DNA from: Leucaena leucocephala
Taxonomy: Eukaryota; Streptophyta; Magnoliopsida; Fabales; Fabaceae
Reading direction: 5' to 3'
DNA: 64,000 bases
NCBI GenBank assembly: GCA_037074615.1
Contig: CM073538.1
Coordinates: 21,849,068-21,913,067 of the forward strand
The notes beneath the pieces are model-generated. The model ran no database searches. It worked only from the letters and a program-made list of their open reading frames with translations, and was not told where the DNA came from. Every line of letters begins with the position of its first letter. The first letter of the stretch is position 1. Shown here piece after piece: positions 1-13,700 of this stretch. The translations under genes were made by a program, and so were the position numbers.

Positions 1-349
1 AAATATATTTAGTCAATCATTAGAATGAGTTCTCCAAAAAGAACAAAAATTTGGGAACATAAATGACAGTCTATCACATAACTGAGCTACACATGGTTCC
101 CTACTTTTGCTAAGAAGAGGAGAATATATATCCACCGACAGAGAGATGGATTGGAGAGGAAGAGCAAAGAATATAAAATGGAAATACAAGGAGAATGAGA
201 GGGATGGAAGGAAAACAAGAGTCAAGCAATGCATATACACATTCAAATTTTGAAAACAAGATTCAAATCAAATCATATCACATTTATTCATTTGCAAACC
301 CAGTTAATGCATAATTTGAAACCTGAATAAGATTGAGGAAAATACTTGC

Positions 350-886
350 CTTTGTGTCAGCAGGTGGAGGAGTGGCAATGGTCTCGTCTGCTGCGGGTAT
401 AGATCCCTCCACTTTGACTCCAGATCCGTCACCAGATACACCCCTGTATATCCAGGACAAAGAATAGATCGAATAAGAAGCAGGAAACTAGTAGCGTTAA
501 CTACAATCCTTAGACATAAGGTGTGAAATTATAATGCATTAAACATTAGGGGAATCACAATTACCCTACTTTAATCCATAATCGGGGATAGGATTAGAAC
601 TTACGAGATTCTCAAGAGAGCATCAATGTGCTTGTACCACCGGGAAGCGTTCACATATTCTGCCGATGGGGCCTGGGACAAGGCTGCATATACTGTGATA
701 TCGTCCTTTGAAGCTTGATACCTGAATAGAGATAGTAAATGAACGCCGCCTAGAAACAGAGAAGGGGGATGAATAAAATAGAAAAGTAATAGCGACGTAC
801 CCAGTAATATAACTGCGGCTAAGAAGGTATTCATCAAGCTTTTCCAAGCCAGCAGCAGAGTTAACATTAGCCAATGTGACTGCCAT
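350..886 (-). CDS. Elongation factor 1-beta/delta (eEF1B nucleotide exchange subunit), N-terminal part; runs off left edge
   Basis: Guanine-nucleotide exchange subunit of the cytosolic eEF1 complex, which recharges eEF1A with GTP. Coding exons, reading leftward: 886-801, 721-605, 443-350. They join in frame to 99 codons with the plant eEF1B N-terminal fold: 'GLEKLDEYLLSRSYITGYQ', then 'SKDDITVYAAL', 'NASRWYKHIDALLRIS', and a Pro/Ala linker ending in ADTK. The acidic linker and the C-terminal exchange domain are not in the window, so the next intron is at least 349 bp and the gene is cut by the left edge. The donor after 350 is GC (AAAG/GCAAGT) rather than GT. A 5'UTR intron is likely at 913-1172 (donor GTAAGT, acceptor TTGTAG), with the first UTR exon extending to about 1300. 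The family is clear. The beta versus delta name follows older plant nomenclature. Confidence 0.93.
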
Positions 887-912
887 TTCTGATGTATATA
901 ATTCCCTTGCTT

Positions 913-1172
913 CTACAATATGTACATAAAGAGTTCCATGTAAGTGTTTGGTGTAACTATAATCTCAGTATAAAGCAAAGCGAATTTGAGATTTTCTTCA
1001 AGTACGACCAAGATTTTATAAAAAATAGAACCAAACAAAATAGCTTCCTTTATACTTTTATCGATAACCGGTAAATAAGAATAGAAGTCGCAGATATTAC
1101 ATCTATATAACTAGATCCTGTACATGCTTCAGAAACCCTAAAATGAGATATTGCAGAAACGGAGGAACTTAC
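913..1172 (-). other. Probable 5'UTR intron of the eEF1B gene
   Basis: On the minus strand a GTAAGT donor at 1172-1167 and a TTGTAG acceptor ending at 913 flank an AT-rich stretch just upstream of the start codon at 886. Leader introns are common in plant translation-factor genes. There is no transcript evidence here. Confidence 0.6.
1133..1141 (+). promoter_or_regulatory. Telo-box-like motif near the eEF1B 5' end
   Basis: AAACCCTAA is seen directly, inside the proposed leader intron. Telo-boxes are a known feature of plant translation-related promoters and leaders. Function here is inferred. Confidence 0.4.
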
Positions 1173-1284
1173 GGTGAATGAAGGCGGGGGATCCCTGTGC
1201 TCCTTGCTCTCAGAGACTGAGTGGAAGATTAGGGCAGAGATGTGGGATGGGAACTCGTGGATGGGTCTTAACGTGAACCGGCTG

Positions 1285-1293
1285 ATTTGGGCC
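1285..1293 (-). promoter_or_regulatory. UP1/site II-like GGCCCAAAT motif upstream of eEF1B
   Basis: On the minus strand the sequence reads GGCCCAAAT, matching the UP1-type element GGCCCAWWW found in many proliferation-linked and translation-linked plant promoters. It lies about 400 bp before the start codon, near the probable transcription start. The motif is short, so it could be chance. Confidence 0.35.
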
Positions 1294-1399
1294 TCAGATT
1301 GGGTTCCATGAAGAAAGAACCGGATCTTCGATGCCCAAAATTCACGATCCAAAAAAAACCATGTTGATTGCCAATAATGCTAGGTTTGGAACTATTCTA

Positions 1400-4300
1400 A
1401 TTCCTAGTTGGCTAGGCTCCCAAATAACTTAGTATGATTTTTTAAATTTTCTTTATTATAATAACTGTCTATTGTCTAACGCTAATAACCTGTCTATTTG
1501 ATTATCAAAATATACATATACTATCTATTGGTCTAAATTTAAGTATTGTAACGCTGAAATAAAAATAATTTATATTTTTTGTATGTCAATTAAAATTAAA
1601 ATATTTAATAATTTATAAAAACTTTTGTGTATTTAATATATACTTAAATTAATAAAAAAATATATATTTGTATGGGACGGATAAACTATACATGCTGGTT
1701 TGTTCTTTTCTTTATTTTTATAGGCATAAGTATCCTTTTATTATCAAAGATAATTTTATATTCAAAGTACTATTATATATTAATATTAGTATCTTCATAT
1801 CTTATTGATAAAATTTGAATATTAATTTATTATGTTATGAATTTGACCAATCCTATTGATTCTTTTATTTGTTGTTACTTGTTACTAACATATTATAAGA
1901 GTTTTGAATCTCTATGTCTCTACCAAAAGCTTACCCATGAGAAGGCTTGCTTGACTAAAAATAGTTTTGGGGAAATGGGTTTGTGAAATGAAAATATCTC
2001 ACCCAAAAATTTTAGAAAATCAATTTAACTTACATAAGAAAAAAAAAATACTTTGCTCATATGATAATAGATCTCAAACACTTTGTAATTCTTTTCAACA
2101 AAGATCCTTATTTTTTTTATATAATTATTAGTAACTCTTCTAAATATGTGTTTTCTATTTATATAAATATAAAATCAAGATCATATATTTAAATAACCAA
2201 AACTCTGTATATTAGGACAAATGACTGTTAATTGACGGGAGACATTTAATAGTTGTGGGAGAGAACAAATCGGGTTAAAATGACCCGAAGTAGGGGGGAA
2301 AAGGAGAAAAACCTTGAATGATCTCGTGGGTGTCCACTGCTAAGCAGGAATTTCAGAACTAGTCTTGGATGAATAAATGAGCAAGAGCTCACATATCTTG
2401 GGCGGTTCAATTTTGCAACTTCCTACAAATATTTCATCATGTTAATGCCAAAGTTATTTGGTTGATTTTGTATTTTTTAGGAAGTTATAACTTTTTTAAA
2501 AAATATTATTTTTTACATGAACAACAAAATTGCCTAAGTACAACTTGTATGGATTCTGATCAAATAACTATTTCCCTAATTATGGGATGCTTGTGAAGAT
2601 TAACATCTTAGGATGTCCAACTGCTTGTTTATACTTACCCAAACCAATCAAACAGATTATGCCTTCTTAAAAAGGCAATTAGATTTATTAAGAGTACAAT
2701 TTGTTGTGAATAAGAATTGGTATAGATATTAAAAAACGGGACCATATCTTATAATGGTATGAGTTTAATTCTTACTATAAATTGATGTCTATTTTAATAT
2801 ACGATCCCATAAATTTTTTATAATTATTTTCTAAATTTTAGGGTTATATTTTAATCTTAGTAAAAATTCACTTAATTTTTTTTATATAAAAAAAGAGTGC
2901 CATTTGTTTTCACTGGATGGAAGGGGAAGTGTTTGGGTGGAATAAGTGTGAATATGACTGGCAAAAAAGAAAATTTAATAACTATTAAACATGTTTTTCA
3001 TATTACACACAAAATTAATTAAATAAGAAATAAGAAATCCCTGTCTCAATTAAATGATTGGTCTTCTTTTCGTCGTAATTCACGTATTTATAAAAGATTC
3101 AAACTCACAACTTATGGCGGCTTCGTTCACGGAAAAGAATGTAACGGAATGTGATGCAATGTGACCGAAATCTAATATAATGACAATTATATGAATTTAT
3201 TTGATATACTATTAAGAAAAAGATTATGTATAGACATAAAAGCATTTGGTTGGATTATCACAAACATAAGAATATATAATAATAAATAAATAAAATAAAA
3301 TCACTCTTATCAATATAAAGATGTATAATAAATTAAAATTATATTTATTTTAAAATATATAATAACGCTGTCTACAAATATATATACATAATAAAGCAAT
3401 AGACTAAATTATCTGATTAACATATACAATGAAAATTTGAAATTTTTATTAATTAAAATGGTGTTTATATATATCATTATAACAACATATATAATTTATA
3501 TTTAAATGAGCCAATAAATTTGATGTAAATATGTACAAGAGAACTATTCCGTTAAATCTCATATGCAACAATAAATTAAAGTATAATGCGTGTTTTTTTT
3601 TGTTAAAATTGTGTCTATTATATAACAAAATAAAATATAATAAATATTTTTTAATTATAATTGTTTGTATATATTATAACAATAAATATTATTTTAAATA
3701 TATATCTTTGATGATATCGTGTCATTAAAGAGGCTGGTGGATCTGATGGTAGCAGAGCATTGTCAAAGGACTATGGAGGAGGGAGTACATAATATTTTTT
3801 TTTTCGAATTCCCATATATTATAATATTATAATTCTCATTCTTATGTCTATGCAGTGTAATCCCATTTCCATCATTTGATCTATTTACATTACACAAATT
3901 CAACTAAACGCTTGAATTGGTATGTTGTATCAAGATTACATGTAATATCCTTTCATGTAATCGAATCAAATGGACTCTTATATCTAAAGAACTACATATT
4001 TCTCCGAAAATGCGTTATATAGGAAATTTGAGAAAAAATAAATTATAATTGATTGATTATTTATAATTATTATTATATTAAAAATTTAAAATATTATAAA
4101 ATTAATTAATGAGATTATTAATTTTCAAATATTATGATTATTATCAATCATTATTATTATTAGAAATTATAAATTTAAAATATTATATAATTAATATAAT
4201 TATTAATTATTATTACAAAGTTGAAAATCTTTTAAATATAAAAATAAAATTTTTAATTAAAATTATTGATTATGGTTTATAGATAAATAGATTAAAAAAT

Positions 4301-7300
4301 TATATTTGATATATTTTTATTTTTAATTAAATTAAATATTATAATATTATTGATGATGATGAGGGTACTTGATGAAGGAGCATGGTGTCACTGTGTTACA
4401 ACTTTACAAAGGTGTACATTGACAATAAAACGATTGGTTGTTTAATTCTTAATCTCTGCATACAAAACAAATTAGTTGAAATAAATCTATTTTATATTAT
4501 AATTTTTTGAAGGAGGTTTGTTATTAAGATTGACAATTAATACTCCTAATACCTCCTAAAAATGGAATTAAAAAAACAATCTGATTATCACATTCAAATA
4601 CAATTTGATGCTTATAATCAATTAAAATAATGGCCAACAGAAATAAAATAATAAGTTAAATAGAGTATAAAGTTTTTTTGCCGTCTAATAAGAAGCATAA
4701 TACTGGATAAGTAACTCCAAAGTCAAAATCAATAGTAATAAACTAAATTTAATCACATCAATATATCTTAATAATATTTTTTTTATTAAGTATAAGTATT
4801 CTCTACTAAAAATTAAAGGTATTTATAAAGCTGCGGCTCAATATGTCTACTCAAATTTGCAAAAAAAAAATCATGCTTAACTTAATAAATATATGGCAGA
4901 GTTAAGCATTGTGTTATAAAATATAATCTATAATTTTTTTGGATTGAGCACCGGGCAAAGGGCTACTTGCCTATGAGTACTCATTCTTTTATTATTTTTA
5001 TTTTTTCCTAAATGATACACTTAGAAAGGAGAATATGATAGCTACGGGTAACGAGATAATCATTTTATAAATATGAGTAGTTAAGTAAGTAAGTTGTATA
5101 TTTTAATATTTATAATTATATTATTTTTTTTAACTTTGCTAATCATGATATAATTATATTATAAATTATAATTATTTATTTTATTTTTTTAAATAATTTA
5201 TCTTTATCAATATTGGAAAAATTGATGTAAAATTATACTTGCAAACTAATTAGACTTTAAGTCTATTTTATATATATAATAGATTTTAATTATTATCTTT
5301 TTATTATCTTATTTTTAGTAAATTATGGATATTATTTAACTCTGCAAGATATATGGATATTGTATTATTTTAGTAGTTCATAATTGTAGATTTTTTTCAC
5401 AACATGAGTGTGATATTACGACTTGGGCATACCCAACTCGCCTATTCCTAACCCACCTATACTTAACCTAAAATAGTTAAGGCTTTTACCAGAAAAGTCG
5501 GATATCGAGTTATAAAATGCAGCCTATACTTTTTTTGGCCAGGGAATTACCCTGCCAAATCCTACCTATGTACATCCCTACTGAAAATGATCATATTTAA
5601 AACATTGTTAAATATTAAATATAAGTATATCTTAGAATAAAAGTGTATACTTTAATTTATTATATTGTAAAATAATATTCTCGTGCAATTAATATTCTAA
5701 TTAGATTTTCCTCTGCGTACTAAAATCACCCCAGCGTTCTGCTGGGGATCTTTTGCATGATCTTGAGGGCTCTTGGCCCGTTGGGTCGTGAGGTCTCTAC
5801 TTTTCATTATTCGACGGATCAAAGAAAGACGAATCTCTTCCAATAAAAAAGGAAAACGAATCTACAAATATACTACATGGCCCTATTTTTTCCTGATCCA
5901 CAGCCACAAGTTAGGTTATATATGTTTCATGATTGGAAAATAAGCCATACTGTGTGAAGCGAGGACAAAAAATGGAAAAAAAATATATATATTTGCAAAT
6001 TTTATACTTTATAGTTTATATTGATAAATAAATGTTATATTAATTTATTTGATATCTGCAGAAATTGCGATGGAGAGTTCTGTGAATATCTTAATAATAT
6101 AAAATGAAAACAAGTGAATTACTCTCCCAAATGCGCCAAGCCGCCAACTAATTGAGCAGAAGTCATGTGAGTGGGTTTATCCCAATCCGAATAATGGATT
6201 TGTTTTTTTATTATTTTCTTTGCATTTTAGCTTTCTCTTACCAGTGGCCATTGTTTCCCACAATGGAATGGATAAAAAGGGAAGCACACTTTTTGTCATG
6301 CAAAATATTATAATAATTAGTAATATTATTAATACAAATTAATTACTACTATTTTCGTATAAAAGAATATCACACGAATTTTTTAACTGTGCCAAACAGC
6401 ATCCTGGCGACTGAGCACACCACGACCAGATGACACCATTCCACGTAATGAATGCGAGACAGAGAGAGATCAGAGGAGAAAGACCTATTCTGGCCAAAAA
6501 ACAAAACGAGAAAAAGGGGCGAAATGCATCTTAGATCCTCCACCTTCACACAATATTTTAATTTAATCCCTTTAAATATAAAAAATAAATATTAATAATA
6601 TGAGTTTATAAGTATAATCAAATCTATAACATTTAATGTAGAGAAATTCTCATGTTACCTAACTATAAAAAACTTTGGCTTTGATTTCTTAATTTTATAA
6701 ATTATTTTTTGATTATCTAACCCAAAAATAAATATCAAATGATATTTTTTTGAACTAATTATTATTTTAAAACTTAAAATTAATATATTAGTATTTCATA
6801 TTTTTTTAATATTTATAATTTTAATTTTATCATTTTTATTAATAATATCAGAGTTAAAAGACTTAAAAAGATATTCTATCATATTAAAATTTGATATAAA
6901 ATTAAAGTACTAGAAATGCCTAGAAAGAGAAAACAGGGGAGAATTATACATGTTTTGTGAAATAAAAATTATTATAAAAAAATATCATAAAATTATTAAA
7001 TAATTTTAAAAATTTAAAAATAATAAATTTAATATATTCAATTATTAAGTTACTCTTATTTATAAAAGATATTTTTAAACACATGATAATAATTTAAATT
7101 TATATAAAGGATAACTAAAATTATAAACGATAACAATTTAAAATGTAAAAAATAATAATTAAAATTATTATCGTATGTCATTAATTATTATTTATATTAT
7201 TTTAAATTATTATAGTATATCTTAATTATTATTTATATTATTTTAAATTGTTATAATTTTTTAATAACTTATCATGTATGTAATTAAAAATATTGAATTC

Positions 7301-7600
7301 ATTATCCCATAATTTTATAATTATTTAATTATTTTATAAGATTTTTGAGTAATAAATTTTTGTATACAGGATTAAGAGTAGGACTGGACTGCGAACAACT
7401 ACACAGCCCATCCCGGTGTACAATAATAATACCCAGAGTGTACCACTAACGTACCCCACCAAACGGTGCCAATCAAGGACCTGAGTTCTAACTTACGCGT
7501 GTTGTAAATATTATCACCCCATCAAGCAACAGGAGGCACCAAACAATCGTGCCCCAACTAGACAACACCGAAGAAAAGCGAGATAATTAAAAAAGAGAGA
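1400..7600. other. Long AT-rich intergenic region with no supported gene
   Basis: About 6 kb dominated by A/T runs and short palindromic AT tracts. No open frame is long enough or protein-like enough to call; the 65-codon frame at 3531-3728 is low-complexity Ile/Tyr/Lys/Asn. Two less AT-rich islands stand out. One at about 5405-5580 has the composition of a decayed transposon, with CCCAACTC and AACCCACC blocks. The other at about 5715-5815 contains a GC-rich hairpin. I see no tRNA or clear transposase remnant. Confidence 0.6.
5729..5747. other. Short GC-rich hairpin in AT-rich spacer
   Basis: CCCCAGC and GCTGGGG form a perfect 7-bp stem around a 5-nt loop. A further G/C-rich segment follows to about 5810, in contrast to several kb of AT-rich surroundings. 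No RNA family was recognised. Confidence 0.3.
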
Positions 7601-7611
7601 TATCTATATAT

Positions 7612-7618
7612 TATAAAA
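7612..7618 (+). promoter_or_regulatory. Candidate TATA box for the FHA/AAA-ATPase gene
   Basis: TATAAAA lies 90 bp before the start codon at 7702, leaving room for a leader of about 60 nt beginning near 7645. The position is plausible, but AT-rich DNA makes chance matches common. Confidence 0.4.
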
Positions 7619-7701
7619 ATTCTCAAAATCAGTTGATATCCCCACATCGTTCTCTCATCGATATAGAGAGGAGAAAACCAAAAGAAACAGAAGGGAGAAG
7701 C

Positions 7702-10700
7702 ATGGTTTCAACGAGACGTAGTGGATCTCTCTCTGGCAACAATTCCAAAAGATCTTCCTCTTCGGATGATAACCCTCCCTCACCGAAGCGTCAAAAGGTC
7801 TCTTAAAATCAATTGGGATAGGAATGCTTCACTTTTGAGTTTGTTTCCAACGTTTTCGAATGTTGAAGGGTCAAAGATTTCTTTTTCCTTCTATTTTTTA
7901 ACGGCTTTTTAAGATTTGGGTTTATGGGTTGCTTGGATTTTTAGGCTGAAAATGGTGGTCCGTCGGAGAAACCGAAGCCGGCCGCGGAGAATTCTAAAGA
8001 AGTAAGTACCCCTGAGCCGGCGGCTGATCCTGGAGAATGCGATGCTCAGATCGCTGGAGATGGAATTGGTGATGTTCTGACTTCTGGCAAGGGTGATGCT
8101 GCGGCGGCTGTCGCTGCGGCGCTGCCGATCGATGATGGTACATTTTTAGCTGTTTGAAATTTTAGTTTGCTATTAACGTATCACTTACTTGACTTCGGCA
8201 ATAAGCTTAATGTATTTTTATTTCCACGCTTAATTCTTTTTACCTTTAAGGGTCTTCGCCGACTTTGGTGGCTGATAAGCCAAGGGGTTCTTTGTCTTCG
8301 TGGAATATATATCAGAAGCAAAGTCCAAGTTCTGAGACCTCGGCGCCTTGGTGCAGGCTCCTGTCGCAGTCTTCCCTGGTAATTCATGTTCATTGAAGTG
8401 AAGTGAATGGAAAAGAGAAATATAATTAGGCAGTCACTGTTTAGTTAGCTTCTTTCCACTGTGCAAAATGATTGTGGCTGTTAACACGTTTGAGTGTTCA
8501 CTCATGTAGAACGGGGAATTTATCAGATAATTTTATTTTAAAGAAAATTGGAATATATATATGCTGCAGAACCCAAATGTTTCCATTTGCACCCCCAACT
8601 TCACTATTGGTTCCAGTAGAAATTGCAACTTTCCTTTGAAGGATCAGACTATAAGTGGAAATCTGTGCAAGATTAAGCATACCCAGGTATATTTTTAAAC
8701 TAAAAAACCATTCCTCGATAGAGTCTTGGAACACTTAAATGATGTGAATACTTAGGATATGAATTTGGTTTGACTTGCTGTTTCTGAAATTATTCAGCGT
8801 GAGGGATGTGCTGTAGCCTTGCTAGAGAGTACGGGTAGCAAAGGATCTGTGCTAGTTAATGGGACACTTGTCAAGAAGAACACCAGCTGTGTGCTTAGTT
8901 CGGGTGATGAAGTGGTCTTTGGTTTGCTGGGAAATCATTCTTATGTATCCTTTTAACCTTTTGCCATTCTTTTGTCTCTCCATTTTCACCTTTGGATCAA
9001 TAGAGTCTGTTGTTCTACTTACCCATTATTTCCTTGTGCGTAAGTTGATTTAGCATATCTGCATTAGTGGTTTCCTTGAATTATCTTGGCTTAGATCTTT
9101 CAGCAGCTAAATGCTGACGTTGCAGTTAAGGGTGCAGAAATTCAGGGTGGTGTAGGGAAATCTCTGCAGCTTGAAAGGAGAACAGGAGACCCCTCTGCTG
9201 TTGCAGGGGCTTCCATTCTAGCTTCTCTTTCTAGCTTCAGACAACAAGATATCTCGAGATGGAAATCTCCGTCTCAGAATACTAATAAAGCTCATCAGGG
9301 TACTGATGCCTCTGCTCATTCTGCTCATCATGATAATACAGAAATTGAGCTTGATGGTCCGGAAGGCAACTCAGCTCCAAATGTAGAGAGTGATAAAGCA
9401 GCTGACGTTGGAGCAAGTGACAAGAATCATCCAATGGAATGCAATCCAGATGCTAGCACGGAGGCAGGCAATGTAAAACTTTCTGGGATGACTGATTTCC
9501 TAAGGCCTTTCTTCAGGATCTTAGCCCGATCTAGTTGTAAACTGAAATTGAGCAAAAGTATCTTTAAACAGGTATTGGAAGAAAGAATTGGGACGAGGGA
9601 TATGCTGGCACCATCAACCTCGGGTATGTCTGTACGCTGTGCGGTGTTCAAAGAAGATGTTCATGCTGCAATATTGGATGGAAAAGGCATAGAAGTGTCG
9701 TTTGACAACTTCCCATATTATTTAAGGTGTAGCTTTTTCTTTATGTTTTATACTATTTGCAATTTTTTTTAGAGATTATACAATTGTATAAATAAAACAT
9801 GAAAGTCATTGTAAAATATTTATTGAGGTTTCTGGACTTAATTCTGTGTTTTTTTTTTAAATATAATGGGGACTATTCTTTATGATTTTGACTTGATTGA
9901 CTTCATATAGTGTGTTGGAGTTATTCTTATAGCTTCTTCTAAGGATAGATTATTTTTTTAGAGCTCTACTGTTAATTGTTTTTATATATTTTTTTTTTGC
10001 AGTGAGAACACAAAAAATGTCCTGGTTGCAGCTTGCTTTATTCACCTGAAGCACAAGGAACATGCAAAATACACATCAGATCTTACAACCATCAACCCAC
10101 GTATTTTACTTTCTGGACCTGCAGGCATGTGGCTTTTGAACTGCTTCTCCTCACCAGTCTCTGTCTTTTTTCTCTTTACGTCACAGGTTTCTGTCATTGT
10201 AACTAGTCGTTCCAAGTTTGAGGGAAATTGAGAATTGTTATGGTTTGCAGGGTCAGAAATATATCAAGAGATGCTGGCAAAAGCACTTGCTAATTACTTT
10301 GGAGCTAAGTTGCTCATATTTGATAGCCATTTGCTTCTGGGTGTAAGATGAAATTTCCTTCTTGGGTGTAAAAACTGTGATAATGAATTTGCAATATATG
10401 TCAATATCTTTTTTTCCCTTGAACGAGTTATTAAAGTGCTAATTGGTATATGTATGAATGAAAACAGGGTTTATCATCCAAGGAAGCAGAGCTACTCAAA
10501 GATGGATTTATTGTTGAAAAAATCTGCAGCTGCTCCAAGCAAAGTTCTACAGCCGCCGACCTGGCTAGGAACATGGACCCATCAACTAGTGAAACAGATA
10601 CACCTAGCCCTTCAAACGTACCTACTTCATATGGCCTTGAATCTCAGCCCAAAACTGAGACGGATGCCACACCTTCCACTTCTGGGACAACTAAAAATTG

Positions 10701-13700
10701 TTTGTTTAAAATAGGTATCTGTGCAATTTTTCAACCATCAGTATTAAGTTTTGTTTTTATTACCCTGGCATTCTTCATTCTCCCTATATAATCATGCAGG
10801 TGACAGGGTGAAATATAGCTGCTCATCTTCTGGTGGTTTGTATCAGACATCTTCGAGGTGAAAATTTGTAATAAAATTTGCCGGGTTAATTTCTTGTTTC
10901 TTATTAACACAAAAGTGTATGTGTTTTGCATCTATTGTATAAGCTATGGAAGAGATCTTTATATTATTATAGATGCTGGCACAACCTTTTTAACTTGACA
11001 TAGTAGTATAGTGAATGAAAACTTGGAACTTTATTCATCAAAATAGGCTGGTCATAGCATGGTGTCTTAAATGATCATGGTTTATTAGATATTCATTAGG
11101 GTTTTTGCCTTAAATAGTCAACAGTATAATTTATGCTTGATTCTAATTATAATACTGCTTACTAGGAAGGGACTATTTTTCTTTTATTTTCCTGTTTTCT
11201 TTTATGTTTCTTTTTTTTGGAGGGTGTGTGTGTGTGTGGATTAGTGCTACATAAGGTGACTGCACTTCGGTAAGCTTATTATTGGTATGGTTATTAGTGC
11301 TGTAGCAGATTGGGATCATTTACTGCTAGGAAGAAAACATTACAATTTATGTTGATTTGTATAGGTTGTTACTACTTTATTGGGACCTTCTATGTGAGAA
11401 ACAGTCCAAGTCCTTCGATAAATAAGTGCGGAGAATGCTTTGATTATCATGTAGATGATATTCCATTTTTTATTTTAAAATATTAGTAAATGAAATAGGC
11501 CATTGGTTCTAATAGCGAACATTGTCAGGAGACTAGACTTCAAGTATCTCTTTATGCAGTTCATCCCTCTTCATAGTTTACCTCTTCTATTATTCTTATC
11601 TATATCCACCCCTTTCTTGTTTGAAGTTTGAAGTTTTCCATTTTTTCTTTTAGTGTTGCTTAGCAATATCTTATGCACAATGTAGGGGCCCGCCGAATGG
11701 AAGTCGGGGGAAGGTTGTCTTATGTTTTGACGATAATCCTTTGTCAAAAATTGGTGTAAAATTTGATAAGCCCATACCTGATGGAGTTGATCTTGGAGGT
11801 GCCTGCGAGGGAGGTCAAGGATTTTTCTGCAATGGTATCATTCCACCGATAAGATACATTTATGTTCAGATTTTATCTAGTTTTGTCTCAAAGTGATTTT
11901 TTTTGGATAATAAATGTCTCTTTTACTCTTCCTAGTTAGTGATCTTCGATTGGAAAACAATGGTGTGGATGAGTTGGACAAATTACTTATCAACACGTTA
12001 TTTGAGGTATACTTTCTTCCACTCTGTTGTATTAAAACAATATTACCATTTTGTGCTTTAATTTTACTCTGGCTCTTCCATGTCTTTCTTTTGGTTTTAG
12101 GTTGTTTATAGTGAGAGCAGAACTGCACCTTTCATTTTGTTCATGAAAGATGCTGAGAAGTCTATTGTAGGAAATGGAGATCCATATTCATTTAAAAGTA
12201 GGCTTGAAAAGCTTCCAGACAATGTGGTTGTTATAGGCTCGCATACTCACACTGACAGTCGGAAGGAGAAGGTATAATTGTTTTGATTTTAGTGAAAACT
12301 ATTTTATGATCCTGAACTGGAATGCGTTTTGGGACTCTGGAAATTGAGTGACCAAACAAATGCCTAGCTTTTCTGAAAAATGATTACAAGTTCATTATCT
12401 GGGGAAAGTTTGATGTATACCATGTAATCTGTCTAATTCTAATGAAATCTTGTTGGAAAGATGAAATTTTAGTTTCTAAAGAACTGTATTTTGTGTGGTT
12501 ATGGGCTGGACATATCTGTTTTTGTTTAATGTGAATTGAGAAACTGTCAAGGAAGATGTAGAATAATTGATGTAGGACACAAAATTATAGATTGAGTACC
12601 CAATATTTGCATACATGTAATTATGTCATTGGCTATGTTTCCTATTGACTTTTTGAAATTTTCAATTATTTTTCCTACCAGTCACATCCAGGGGGTTTGC
12701 TTTTTACGAAATTCGGCAGCAATCAGACTGCCCTTCTTGACTTGGCTTTCCCGGTAATGACTCTGTCTCCTATAGATTTTATGGCCTCCTCAGTTGGAAT
12801 GAGAGATACGGGATTTTCCTGTATATTTGTGTCTTTTTCTTGTATGATGTTTATTTTACAGGATTTCTCACCTATAGCAGCACAATATCTCTTTTCATTT
12901 TTTTGTAACGGTCTCTCTTATTATTTCAGGATAGTTTTGGAAGATTGCATGAGAGGGGGAAGGAAGTCCCAAAGCCAAACAAAACTTTGACTAAGCTTTT
13001 CCCTAATAAAGTTACAATTCACATGCCACAGGTTTGTACACTAGATTGCACGGAATCAGTCATGCTCTCCTCATATCATTTATTGTTGATAATTTTTTTC
13101 TGGTCATAGGATGAGTCACTTCTAGCATCCTGGAAGCAGCAGCTGGATCGAGATGCTGAGACTCTAAAAATCAAAGCAAATTTGCATCACCTGCGCACAG
13201 TGAGTTCCTAACTTGGGCCTGTTTGACTTTTGAACAATTGTTTCTATCAGGATCTTAGCGTGTACCACTTGATGCAGTGAAATTTAAGTAATTTTTAATT
13301 TTTAATTAACTCGTCAATTTTTATGAGCCTCCAGAGGGCACACAAACATGAAGCATGGAAATATGTAGGTAGCCAAAAGGAGGAAGAAGAACCTATGAAT
13401 TTGAAGTCTAGACTTGTACATAAGTGATATGTGGATCTGTTCGGTGGTCGTAAAACTAATGTGCTTTGCATGCTTTCGTGAGTGTACACTTGGTAGCTAT
13501 TATTGACGTGAGACATGAGATTAAATCTTCATTTGCCAGATTTTCCCTTGATATTTGAGTGTCACTGATATATGGGAATTAGGAATAGTAAGGGGAATTA
13601 GGGGTTAAAGGGTAGTTTGCATAATTAGCTTAATATCGATAATAGGGTCTTAGGTGTAATTGGGTCCCGTGTGAATGAATATATTGTTATTTCGACCTCT

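Noticed and set aside
5729..5747. Bacterial-type terminator
   Set aside because: The hairpin has no role as an intrinsic terminator in plant nuclear DNA, and no gene precedes it.
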